Assembly: GCA_033026295.1 (NCBI GenBank)
Contig: CM065173.1
Location: 5,580,001-5,644,000, forward strand
DNA: 64,000 bases
Direction of reading: 5' to 3'
Source: Channa striata
Taxonomy: Eukaryota; Chordata; Actinopteri; Anabantiformes; Channidae
Shown: in pieces, positions 46,906-58,390 of the stretch
How the letters are laid out: each line of letters starts with the position of its first letter
Position numbering within the stretch: the first letter of the stretch is position 1
Notes under the pieces: model-generated
Seen by the model: the letters and a program-made list of their open reading frames with translations, nothing else
What the model was told of the DNA's origin: nothing
Database searches by the model: none
Program-made: the position numbers and the translations under genes

Positions 46906-48170
46906 TGTCCAGGTTGGATCCCTCCTCTGGATATTTGGACGCTGACAGCTTCCAGAGCAGGTGATCACTGAGCTGAAAGCTGAGGCTGAGGCTGAAAACT
47001 AGAAACTATGTAAAGCTCTCGGTACTGTGAATAAGAGCATGGAACCACGGTTCCCAAACTATGGTAACAACTAGAGGCTTTAAGCAGAATGCCGATGTGA
47101 CATTAATGGAATCTGGCTTTGGGTTATTGGACTATGGACTGTGTTCCCGAAGTAAGAAAAGCTCATTCACACGTCTAACATTTCTAATCAAGTCTTTGAA
47201 TGCAGCTTGTTGTGTGTTTTTCCTTGGTTGGTGGGTTTTTAAAAAAATTATAAAAAAATGAGAAGTTTTGTTGATTTGGATGAAAACGCGCTTCGAACCA
47301 GCAGCTTCTTGTTGCCCCATCAGCTCAGTATGTCGAGCATTTCGTTTGGCTGGAAGCTGGGGACTCCTCTGTCTTCTGTGGATTATTGCCTCTTGGCTGC
47401 CTTGCTGACTCTTGCAGTGGAGCTTTGCCTCTCGGATCTGCTTTTGGAGTCCATTTCTTTACAGCATCGACAAAACAAACAGGCTTTGATTGAAACTAAA
47501 AGCAGAACAAAGCCAAAATTAAAGCGTTTAGAAGTGGAATATTAATAGTGGATTGTTTTAGACAACCTATGCCCACAGGGATGTAGAATAAAAGCACAAG
47601 AAAGTAATTAAAATCACAATGAAGCGGAGGGCTTTGAAAACGTAGAAGTGGGAAAATAAACTGGATCATTCCTGAAACCAGCAGCAGTCGCAGCCAAATA
47701 AAGCAGCGACGCTGCATTCAAGGAACATTCAGGACATTCCCACTGTGTCCACGACATTTCTGACTCTCAAATCCTTATTTAGCAACTTGACGCACAGATG
47801 CAGTTTCACGCCGCCGCAAACAATACATCTACATCTGTCGGGGATTTCATGATATTATCTACTTATTTATTAACAAAATTATATGATCCTCTCATCGTGC
47901 TGTTTCCGCTGTTATATATTTGCTGTCACTGCATTGTGCAAACATGTAATTCTCACACCCACCTCTTTCTGTTAATATTTCTTTGCTTGTGTTTGACATT
48001 TGGTGTATTTTTCATCATTTGCATTTTCTTGTTGTAAAATGTTTTATTTTATTTAGTGGGTCTTCTAAGTTGGTTTGCAAGGACTGAACACTGAACTGGG
48101 ACAATCATGTGTGGCACAGAAGTGTCTATCTACACCACATTCCTTTGAGTTTTTGTTAACTCATCACTGT
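46906..48170. other. Unannotated non-coding stretch
   Basis: No supported gene. A 95-codon plus-strand frame at 47258-47545 is leucine-rich with a basic end but lacks a start context, splice sites or a known domain. Confidence 0.45.
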
Positions 48171-48623
48171 CAGTGATGGATGGAGAACAAGTACAAATAA
48201 ATACCCAAAATGTAAGTGTCCTCTGAAATTTCTATTATGTAAAAGTTTGACTTATAGTTTTTTTTTTCTCTGTGCTTTTCTGTGGACCTGTGCTGCTTTG
48301 TGTTTGGGATATCCACTAATTGTTAGTAATAGACATAAATGAAGTTCAAGTTCAGGAAGTCAAAGACTAAAATTACTGCATGTCAGTTCACTTCGAGCAC
48401 TGCTAATATGTATAACCCTCTTTTAAACGAGGCCATAGTGATTGGTTTTCATAAAAAAATGAGAAAAAATGGTTTAATAAAATGTGTAAAGTGACATCAC
48501 AACGTTGATTAGAAATGTTGTGGAGTAAAAGTAGCCATAATTTAATCTACTTAAGTAAAGTACAGACGCATGAAAAATGTACTTAGGTACAGTAATAAAG
48601 TGCTGGTACACTCTTCAGCAGTG
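48171..48623. mobile_element. hAT-like non-autonomous element (decayed)
   Basis: The left end 'cagtgatggatggagaacaa' and the reverse complement of the right end 'cactgctgaagagtg' share the CAnTGnTGnA pattern of hAT termini. Right-side words 'gtggagtaaaagtagcca', 'ctacttaagtaaagtacag' and 'tgtacttaggtacagta' are typical of the abundant fish elements of the 'aagtacttaagtaca' type. About 450 bases, no coding frame. The flanking octamers (atcactgt and atcatcac) share only part of their bases, so no target duplication is proven. Confidence 0.55.
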
Positions 48624-51599
48624 ATCATCACATATTGTACATTAGACTGAAAACACAGCAGGAATGTACAGTGCACAAGCAAGTACAGAGCAGAGTAAAA
48701 CGGCACTATGATCCAAACACGGTGTGACCCCACACGGCACCGAGGGCAGAGTGTGTTTGCATTCAGACGAAGATGAAATTAAACTTGTTTTTTATTCGAC
48801 TGTCCGGCTGTTGGGGGAGGAGGAGGAGGGCGAAGCAGGAAGAGGCTGTGTGCTGAAGACTAACGCACCAGGGGAAAGAGAGAAAAAAAGAAGAAATGAG
48901 AGGCTGTAATTACTCAGAGGGAAAGGTCAAGACGTTTGGGCGGGTTTTTGTAATTAGCTTTATTTCTGCGAGCAGAACAAACAGAGCAGTCTTTTGTGAA
49001 ATTGTGTTAGAAAGGTTACACAGACCTTTATAGTTGGAAGATTAGCTGTTCACTTGAAGCCCTGACTGCTGTCTGCTCAGCAAACGGCAGAAGGCACAAA
49101 CCTTCACAGCTCCTCTGGACACAGAGAAACAGTCACTCAGAGACAAAAAAAACAAAAAAACATTTTACATCAGCTGAGGAACATTAGAGGTGGCAACATT
49201 TCGAAGGAAAGATTTTAATTAAAACCTCGTCAAAAGTAATTAAAGAGATGAATTGACTGTAGGATGAAGCGCATTTCATACATTACAGTGGCATTCCCAG
49301 TCTGCCTTTGGGGACAACGCGGCTGGGATCATTTTACATGTCACACTCAAAGTCAAGCTTGTAAGCATGAGGGTGAAAGGAATGTAGTTTAATAAAAGGC
49401 TGACGTGCAGTAAGCACAGTGAGAAATTGTTAACAAAGAAAAAATCTGTGCTAAATTGTCCAGAGCAGTGGGCAGTATGAACATATGCACAATAACATAA
49501 ATAAAAGCATCACTAATAACTGTTAGTGTGTGTTGAGAACTTGGTGAAAACCAAAACAAAGCTCACACAAATGAGATTACAACAGGATAATAATGTCGGT
49601 TTGTCTCAGCTGGATGCTAATATTTTAGTCATGTGTATTGATCAGTTTCTGTCCCTCAAAAATCATGGTTCCTTTGTTTGACAAATGATGCACAGATGCA
49701 CAAAAAAACATCACTAACAGGTAATACAAGGGGGGGAGTTGCTGTCTCTCCAGTTGGCTTTGTGTTATTTTCCTTCCTGTTGAAGTTTCATATTAAAAGC
49801 CCATCTGGAAATGGAGGGCTGTGTCCCGTGATGCACCGTGAAGCTGCAGCACAGCTCATTTTCCATCTAGCATCTACAGACAACAGTGTCCATGTCTGCT
49901 GGAGAACCGGGGCTGAGTGTGCACGTCCAACACCCTGAGCTCATTTGACTCCTGTTTTCATCCATATTTCTAATATTTTCTGCTCAGATGTTTGGGATGT
50001 TTGGATGCAAACTGAACTGTTTTTCACTTTTGCAGCTTTGCATTGCTGTAAAGATTAGTTCTAATGCCTATAGTGGCAATGTTATAATATATTCAGGTGA
50101 GGAAAAAACTTCACTTTGCTGTGCAGTGTTTCCAGAAAACCCTTAGTTCTGTTTTGGTTCTGAGGGACTTTAGGATAGTGGACACAGGAGATAGTGGCAG
50201 TCCAGGTTTGAGGTGCTGTCTAAAAGGAAAAGAAATGAAGTCATCCTCTGTCTCCATTAACTCCCCCTAACTAATCTCAGCTGCTGTGACATTGATCAAG
50301 GAGGACTTCATCTAAAAATATGCTTTTTTTAAGAGATGTGATGTAAGGTATACACCACATAACCCGGTTTGTGACTGAGCTGCAGTGAAAAAAGAAAAAA
50401 GAAAAAAAAAAGAAGAGTGTGATGCAGAACAGGCGAGTGTGATGAAATATTAAAATATGACAAAAGTTCAGAGTTTACTGCTCTGCCTGCAGTCAGATGG
50501 TAAAGGGCATGTCAGGATTTAGTTGACAACATTACAGTTTTAACACACACTCAGTTTTTCCACCTTATTAATGAGCGGAGCCGCTGGCTGCTGTCAGACC
50601 TCCATACACACCGTCACGACCAGACAGCAAGATAATCATTTTTCAACCTGCTGGCATAAGCATTAAAACTCTTGTCACCCAACCCCCCAACTCCCCCTCG
50701 CTCTCTCTCCCTTCTCATTGTCTGTATCTCTCGCCCGCCGCCTTTCTGTCTTTTCACTGGTTCTTATCGGTCCAGAAGCTCAGCAGTGTTGAGCCACACT
50801 GGAGCTTCTTATTAAGTTGGCTGGCGGCAGTGGAGCTATCAGACACGCCATCACTTTTCGTTTCTTTTAATAACGTTCACTGAATGCCACAGCTCGTGCC
50901 TTTAAAGAAAAAAATGCATGCAAAAAAAAAAAGAAAATAAATACTTGTCTATGTTTCATCATGACTTCCTCGTCTCTTCCCTGTCTTTGAGCCTCTTGTG
51001 GCGAGCAGCCATCCTTCTGGCTGAATCAGGACTTCCTTATTAAAAAGTGCTTCGATCTTCAAATCTCCAGCTTTGTACAGCAGCTGACAATAGCAGAGAG
51101 CTGCACTTATCTCACAGGGAGGTGACGGCCAGTTTCAGTTTTTTTAATAATCAGTGTTTTGGAGGAGGTTGCTCATCTTCAACAGTAACATAAATGCAGT
51201 GGAGGAATCACCACACTTTTGTCTTTATTTCCCATAAAGTTTTACACTGACGATCATTGCAAATTTGACCAAAATATAATTTTTGAGTTTTTGTTATTTT
51301 TCTCACATGGAAAATATGATTTACTTGATGGATTGTTTAATTTAGATTTTTTTTGTTATGTCTCTTTGCCAACAAGACCTCCAGCTCTGTTTGTCTCTCC
51401 CTCTTACACGACCAACTGGGTCTTTTGTTGGAATAACAGCTCATCATGGAAAAACACAATGTTTTTTGGTTCCAGGCAACAAAATGGCTGATACTGTCAC
51501 ATTTACAATGGCAAAGATTTTTCACCCAAAACATTAAAACCGTAAATAGACATCGGTTGTTGAAATGTAATGTTTTGGCTTCAATTCACGCCTCGTATG
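48624..51599. other. Unannotated non-coding stretch
   Basis: Contains A-rich tracts at about 50388-50415 and 50910-50938. No supported gene, RNA or mobile element. Confidence 0.5.
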
Positions 51600-51740
51600 G
51601 TGCTCAGGGTTTGGCAACCCATGCTCCTTGAGGGCCACATGCCTGCTTGTCGTTCAACTATCCTTGTCCTACCCACTGCTCCCTAAATTTCATACTGACA
51701 CCGGATCCAGGTATTCAGCAGTAGAACTGGACAAATCTCA
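51600..51740. repeat. Possible miniature-element fragment
   Basis: 'ggtttggcaacccatgctcc', 'ttgagggccacatgcctgc', 'tatccttgtcctacccac' and 'gacaccggatccaggtattc' resemble a common fish miniature element with a 'ccttgagggccac' head. Only one end is clear. Confidence 0.35.
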
Positions 51741-52940
51741 AAGCATACGTTTTAAAGGGAATAAGATATGTAATGAAGCCATTCCTGTCTCTCGGTTTTC
51801 ACCAAGTATTTGTGTTGTTTGGTCTCCCGAAAAATTAAAGAGCTGCTTTTCTAATGTCGTGAACACTTTAAACTGCTTAACATCTTGCTGGTTAGTGCTT
51901 TAACTTGATTTGATTCAAATCTGATTAGATTTGAGATACGCACAGCGTCAGTGATAGTTGAAACTTTAATTTCCGACACTGATGGGAGACGAAAGAACTG
52001 GAACATGAAACACAACCCAGTAACACAACCCAAACCCGTGGGGAAGGAGAGTAAAAATAGACAAAAAAAAAAAAGTAATTAAAATCACACACACACTCTG
52101 TATGACATTATGAGTGTGGAATATTGTGTATTTGTGTGTTTAAAAAATAAATGAGTTTTATCAGATTTGACAGTGATTATTTCCCCTGCTGAATCCTTGA
52201 AACATTTTGTCCCTCTTTACAGTCTCCCATGCTTTTATTCTCACTTGATTTGTTCTTCAAAATTTTTGTAATTTTTATGCAAACAACATATGTTAATGTT
52301 TCTGTGTCTTTCCCAACACAAACTCAGTCTCTCAAGCAGTTGTATTTTGTAGACGATGAAAAAATACAGTAAATGCAATAACGACAGAAATAGAGGATGA
52401 AAAGACGGACACAAACCAGTGTTTGTTGTGCTGCTCCTCCCCAATCAAACCCAGGAATTTCCACTTTGTCGTCTTTTTTAAAATGTCAAAGCTGTGTTCT
52501 TCACTGAGCTTTGTAATTGTGAGGCCAGCATGCCAACCTCCATTTACAGAACTTGAACACAGACATGGGCAGCAGATTCTGTATATATTTGGGCTAAATG
52601 ACCACATGTTGCAGCTTAAAACTCACATATTCAGGGTGATAAATAAATTAGCACAAATAAAAATCTATGGAAACTGTATTTTTAATTTATGGTTTCAGTT
52701 AGGTAGTCACTAGACACCAGATTTCAAAATCTTTACTTAACTAATTACTAATTTGGTCCTAACACCTATTCCTTCAAATTGAAGAATTGTTACCAAATTC
52801 CAGGCTGAACACAATCAGAGATCCAACTTACTGGAGCAAGAGGATGGAATGCTCATCAATATGCAAGATAGAACCTATTTTTGGTTTCCACTAATATAAT
52901 AATCAGTGTGGGTCTAATTTGCTTAAACTCAGACAGAAAA
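51741..52940. other. Unannotated non-coding stretch
   Basis: AT-rich, with many stops on both strands. Nothing recognised. Confidence 0.5.
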
Positions 52941-53285
52941 TTCAATTTATTTGAACTTTATTCATATAGCACCAAATTACAAGAAAGTCATCTCAAGGCA
53001 CTTCTCATAATAAAGTCCAGACTATACAAACATTTACAGAAAACCCAACAAATCCACCTTGAGCAGCTATAGGCAACAATGGAGAGGAAAAACTCCCTTT
53101 AACGGAAGAAACTTCCAGCAGAACCAGGATCAGTGTGGGCGGACATCTGCCTTGGCCGGTTGGGCTGAGTGGAAAACATTGGGCAGGTTGGTAGGACCAG
53201 TAGCTGGGAGACACACAGCTCCAAAGCCGGGGACACCTGAAGACAGGGACAGACAGAGGGAGACAGGGAGGGAGAAGCACTGTTG
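52941..53285 (-). mobile_element. L2-type LINE 3' end, minus strand
   Basis: On the minus strand: 'ctgtccctgtcttcaggtgt', 'ccccggctttggagctgtgt', 'ctactggtcctaccaacctg', 'cccaatgttttccactcag', 'ctggttctgctggaagtttc', 'cattgttgcctatagctgct', 'gttgggttttctgtaaatg', 'ccttgagatgactttcttg', and the end 'gtgctatatgaataaagttc'. This is the least decayed 3' end in the window and serves as the reference for the other copies. It is 5'-truncated within the 3'UTR. Confidence 0.85.
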
Positions 53286-55310
53286 ACTGCACACTGAAAA
53301 ACTGATAGTCAACCCAGGTTAATATCTGGAGCCACTCAGAACCGAAGGACCCTCCTGGATGTAAAGTCTGAAAACGAAGAAAGTCCAGGTGCCACTGTGT
53401 TGAACGTTGAGATGACAGTGACCCGGGTCACTGACAGTCCTCTTACACTAAACTACAATTGTGATTGTGAGCATCTTTTCATGCTGTTAGCTTTTATCTT
53501 AGCTGAGGCTGCAACCGCTTGATCCTCTTTTCAAAGAATCACGCCTGGTTGACATGCTGAAAAATAATCAATTTGTGTTTTGATAATCTTTTTTTCCACA
53601 TTTTTATTGTTGGTATCACAATTGTCCAAACCCTGTCGCATTAAAACAGACTTGACCTTTAACCTTGTGTCTTTGCTCTTCTCACAGAGACAGACAACAG
53701 CGTGTGTCCAAAGACGTAACTATAACTATTCTGTAACTATATACTGGATAACTATAATTTATATGCTGCTACCTGCAGAAATGTCTGTTGTTTAATGAAT
53801 CTGCTGCAACCAAACACTATCACTCGCTTCAATTACTCTACAGCAAATTAAATGGCAAGGTTTTCAGAAAGCATTAATGCATATTAATTAATCTGTCAGA
53901 CAGAAGAGCTTGCATGTTGTGCTCTGAACACTGACTGCTGAAGCCGTGATAGTGAATAATATGGTGAACACCTTTCTGTTTTATTGATAAGTAATTTCCA
54001 GATTATTATTTACTATTGCTTTCCATTGATGTTTAATCAGCTGCTGGTGCGTCATCACTCTCACTTATTTTCTGTGTTATCTTTCCACAGCTAAACAAAA
54101 AGATGTGTGCCTAAAGAAAGCACTCATGACCTGACAGTATTACCCAACAACTGCACAATAACAAAAGCCACATGCAGCATTTGTTAAATAACGTTTCTGG
54201 TATTTGTTTCAATGTAGCTGCTCACTTTATTAACCGCAATTTATGAATTTAGATTGGAACACGGATCGGAGTGTGATGAGAGATAAGTGAGGATGCACAA
54301 GTTTTTTTATCAGACTCACACCTTTGCTAGAAACCTGCTAGTGATCGGAGGCTATGGCCCATCGGACTGAACTGACACCACATCACTATACCAGTCTGGT
54401 TTTACTCCTGACAGCACAAAGAAAGAAAATACAAAATGCAGGTTTTTAATTTATAGTTCTTTGTCAACTCTAATGATAATGATAATGATATCTGCATGTT
54501 CTAAATATTATTTGGACAGCGTGTATCACTACAGTAAAACTGAAGTGCAAGTGGCAGCTGACCCGGCTGAGCTGCTGTCAGCAGCACCAGATGCTACCGC
54601 ACATAATGGTCCATAAAAAAAGGACTTGTCATGTCTTCAGCTAGACTCTTCCTTGGTTTGTCTGTCCTTCTATATTTTTCTTAAATCTTTTCAAGATTTG
54701 TTGAGGGATTCAAGGAAATGATGTGAGGGAAATCATATCAACTGACTTTGGGAGAAGGTTGTGGCACCCAGTTGAATCCACATGAACATGGAGACAAACT
54801 CCAGAAAGTGTATGTGGACATAGAGAATCCTCTTAGATGGACCCCGAGCATGCGGCAGGTAAACTGGTGACTCAGGATGATGACAGACCTCTTTAACGCT
54901 GCGTCAGTGGCAACAAAAGTGCCTCATACTGGAATTTCCTAAACTCCTTTATAGAAGTAAACAAGTGTGTTCCTCCCACTCTGCCCTGCAGGTCGTGTGT
55001 GTTCAAAATGAAAACTGTTTGCCTGATTTGTTAACCGGTGTAACAAAAGACTAAATAGCAATTCAGGGAATGAGTGTTGATGGTGTAAGTCCTGTAGAGT
55101 ACGAACACACCATAGGTGCCTAGGTTCAGTGTTTCCTATGGATGGGAACATTGTTGTCCTGAGTGAAACAAATCCCATCAGAATAAAAATGTTTCATCAT
55201 CTTTGGTTTTTCCATTGCCATATTGCACCACTCTGACTCTTTGCAAATGGGCAAACAGAATTTCTGAATTTAGTTCTCCTCTGTAGATATAAATGCAGAT
55301 GTTAGTCACT
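53286..55310. other. Unannotated non-coding stretch
   Basis: A short hexamer repeat (TAATGA, about three units) lies at about 54472-54491. No gene recognised. Confidence 0.5.
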
Positions 55311-55965
55311 GTTCCTATTAGAGATGGGAAATTCGATTCTTTTGACTGACTCGGATCTTTAACTCTCGAACGGTATATTGAACGAATCATTTTGAGTCAA
55401 TTCGTTCATTTTACAGCAAATGGCGCTGTATCCCTCTTGTGGGCCTTGTAAAAAGGGCTGCGGTTCTCAAAGACTATATACTGAAGACGACATGTTGGAT
55501 TCAGCTGACAAAGTATAATACACAAAATGCGACAAGCAATTCAAACTGTTAGAAAACCTAGCAAAGCAAATACACACCACAATAAAGTAACTTGTGTCCT
55601 ACATCCTCAGTGACATTGTTGTTTAACAGGACAACAGTGACTTGGTGGCTGTCACGTGACGAATGAAAGAACGATCCGTTACGATCTTTATGAACGACTC
55701 ATGTACGAACTTTAGTACTTGCTCCTCGCCACAGAGCGGCCTGTCTGTCACGTGACAAAAGAACCGAGGACAGAAGCACAGTTGAGTGAGTCGTGAACGA
55801 ATCATTTCAGTTTCCTGTCCTGCTGACTGAGCTTATGCCATGTGGCGAGAGAAGGTACTGCAGGAAAATGAAAGAATTGTTCACTGAGAGGATTCATTAC
55901 TCTCATACGCAAGATTAGTTCACATTGAACAAATCGTTCACTAACGACACAGTACTAGTTCCTAT
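55311..55965. mobile_element. hAT-type miniature element with exact 8-bp target duplication
   Basis: The element runs from 55319 ('tagagatggg') to 55957; the reverse complement of its right end is 'tagtactgtg'. It is bracketed by identical octamers gttcctat at 55311-55318 and 55958-55965. An 8-bp duplication and TAGNG-like ends are the signature of hAT transposons. Subterminal regions are full of GAACGA/TCGTTC words in both orientations ('gaacgaatcattttgagtca', 'aacaaatcgttcactaacga'), as expected of transposase-binding sites. At 639 bases without coding capacity it is non-autonomous. It contains two GTCACGTGAC palindromes. Confidence 0.85.
55651..55756. promoter_or_regulatory. Pair of GTCACGTGAC palindromes inside the hAT element
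   Basis: The 10-base palindrome occurs at 55651-55660 and 55747-55756. It equals the CLEAR/E-box consensus bound by TFEB/MITF-type bHLH-zip factors. Binding in vivo is not shown by sequence; each site also contains the general E-box CACGTG. Confidence 0.35.
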
Positions 55966-57480
55966 TGAAACTCAATCCATTTGCACAGTCTTTGTGACTG
56001 GAGCCTTTTGATTTCCTGCCATCTTGTGGAGCAGGGATGAGAGAACATCCTTGTGACATCTATGAAACCAGAAGACAACATTTGGCTGATCCACCCCACC
56101 TCTTTTCCATGAGCACAATCACCGAGTTCCTGGCCTTTAAAGGGACCTTGCCCTGACTTTCTACCATTTCTGTTTGCTGGATCCTTTTTTGGACTCCTGT
56201 CATTCCTGCCTTGTCCTTTGTGGCCTCGCAGAGACCCTGTGTTTGGACTGGTTCTAATGCTACTGGATCTTTTCTGCCATGTTTTTGTTTTTTGGTTGCA
56301 CCATCTGGACTTTAATTAAGCGACTTCCCTGCCACTCACATTTGCCTGCCCACATAATCCAAGACCATTAGTTTCATTACTGCCCTGAGTATCATTGCAT
56401 GTGTGAAGTTTAATAAACCAAACTGTGTTATGAAATATGGCCCATGGTCCCTGGCAGTTATTCATAGCTGCTACAAATTGTTGTGAAGCCATAAGTTTGA
56501 TCCATCAGCCATCACCTCTACTGCCCAGTTGCTTTATCTACTGGTCACTTTATCTCTTTGGATCTATGTACTGATTGATTAATTCATCAGTATGTCTTGT
56601 TGCTTAACCTTTATATTGACTGACAAATCTTTGTATCCCAGTACATTGTTTTTCTACGACCCGATTCTTTAAACTGACTGTAAATTGATCTGTTACAATC
56701 CAATTGATTGATCTCTGCAGTGAACAATTCAAATGACTTCTATGACAAATGTGTCCCTATGTGTATCTGCTAAAGCCTGGATATCAGCCCCACCCTCTTA
56801 ACCTTAACAGAGATCCACACACGCACTAAAGCCATTACTGCTGCATTACAGTAAGAGCCTTTTAAGAACGTGGCAGATCTCATTTAAAGCTCCGTTTAGG
56901 AAAGCGTCTCTCTGTCCACCAGACACTCGCCATCAATTCTCAAGTGGAGAAAACACCATAAAGGCAGGGCAGATGCAGAAAGGCAGAGGAAGTGGTTGCG
57001 GATGAATGAAATGATGAAAAGTTCAGTATTCATCTAAACGATATAAAAAGAGGAAATAGTTTGAAAGGCTGAAGTTTACCTGCAGAAGACGCAGAGCTGT
57101 TCTCCAGGTGGTCTGAAGATGTCTGGCACTGTGATTGGTCCCCTGGGCCTGTCAGTCAAACCTGTGAAGTCAGGTGTGACCACCCTTCTTGCTTTGTGAT
57201 TGACAGAAGGTTCTGCCAATTAGAGTCCCAAATACACACACACACACACACACGTCTCTCTCAAGTGTTTCTGCAGCTGCCAGGCTGTCTGCGTTCTGGT
57301 TGTAAATCTTAGGTCTCCTGGTCGCCATGATGCCCTGACCTGACCAGAACACACTGACTGTTGCCATGGACACTGCATAGGTTTTCTCGTGCTCATTATG
57401 CTCACATGGAAGAAGGGGAATGACCGTCCCGGACAACAACAGATTAGAGCATTTGTATTTTCACAACACACTCTCATCCA
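55966..57480. other. Unannotated non-coding stretch
   Basis: A short (AC)n lies at 57234-57253. No supported gene or RNA. Confidence 0.5.
57234..57253. repeat. (AC)n microsatellite
   Basis: Uninterrupted AC run of 20 bases. Confidence 0.9.
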
Positions 57481-57654
57481 ACAGCCTCAAGTCAATGACG
57501 CTTCCCAAGGATGACGCTTCATAAGGCTTAAATTTTGTCGCTTTTTATGCCCAGTATCTGACTGATGCTACATATACTTCTTCTCATTGCTATTTGACAC
57601 CACAGGAACAACTTTGTATAAACACAAAAAGTTCGTTAGGGTTAAAGACAAGTT
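57481..57654 (-). repeat. Dispersed element family M, copy 3, first half
   Basis: 'gacgcttcccaaggatgac', 'tgtcgctttttatgcccag', 'catatacttcttctcattgc', 'ccacaggaacaactttgta' and 'cgttagggttaaagacaa' match the reverse complement of the 21.6-kb copy up to its 'taaccctaaa' region. The match then breaks where a LINE begins. The rest resumes after 58140. Confidence 0.65.
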
Positions 57655-58112
57655 ACAAAATATTCAACTCAATTCAGTTCAACAACAGCACCAAATCACA
57701 ACAACTTCATCTCAAAGCACTTACGCTTTCAGTGTACATAATAAAGTCCAGACTATGCAGACATTTAGAGAAAACCCAACAAATCCCCCTTGAGAGCTAG
57801 CAGGGACAGACAGACAGAGAGACACGGGAGAAAGGAGACACTGAGTTAATGTCCTACAGTGGTGACATATGAATGTGGACTGAGAGGAGGAAAGTGTCTC
57901 AGTGCATCAGGGGTTGGTCCCCCAGCAGTCTAAGCCTATAGCAGCAGGACTAGAACTAACTATAAGGTTTGAGTCTAGTCTTAAAAGTAGAGAGGGTGTC
58001 TGCTTCCTGAATCTGGACTGGGAGCTGGTTCCACAGGAGAGGAGCTTGATAACTAAGGGCTCTGCCTTTCATTCTGGGAAGCAAAAGTAGGCCGGCATTC
58101 TGAGACCCAAGT
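57655..58112 (-). pseudogene. L2-type LINE 3' part with ORF2 C-terminus, minus strand
   Basis: On the minus strand the 5' part translates as QNAGLLLLPRMKGRALSYQA, PLLWNQLPVQIQEADTL and STFKTRLKPYS, the conserved C-terminal end of ORF2, which stays in one frame over about 50 codons. The 3'UTR follows with 'tgtcaccactgtaggacatt', then a deletion removes the central 3'UTR. The tail returns with 'gttgggttttctctaaatg', 'tagtctggactttattatg' and 'ttgagttgaatattttg'. The insertion splits a family M element into two halves. Confidence 0.8.
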
Positions 58113-58144
58113 TGTCTATTAATATATAATAAAATCAAATAAAT

Positions 58145-58390
58145 ATATTATATATAAATAAATAATAAAATACATTACATTAAAAGAAAACACTACAGAC
58201 AATAACAACAGCACAAACCTACTATAATTCCTTACTATAGTAACCACACGCGCCACATAGTGTGAATATCACCATTAGTGATGCACAAGGTTCACAATCT
58301 CTCACTGGTCTCTTGTGGAAAACTCTTGTGTCTTGTTGCTTTAGGCATCAAATTTTAAGGAGTCGTCATTTCCATTGTGGGTTTTTTAAA
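58145..58390 (-). repeat. Dispersed element family M, copy 3, second half
   Basis: 'acattacattaaaagaaaac', 'attccttactatagtaacca', 'cgcgccacatagtg', 'tctcactggtctcttgtgg' and 'cttgtgtcttgttg' continue the match to the reverse complement of 21.65-21.82 kb in the correct order. AT-rich filler (58118-58185) lies at the junction with the LINE. Confidence 0.65.
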
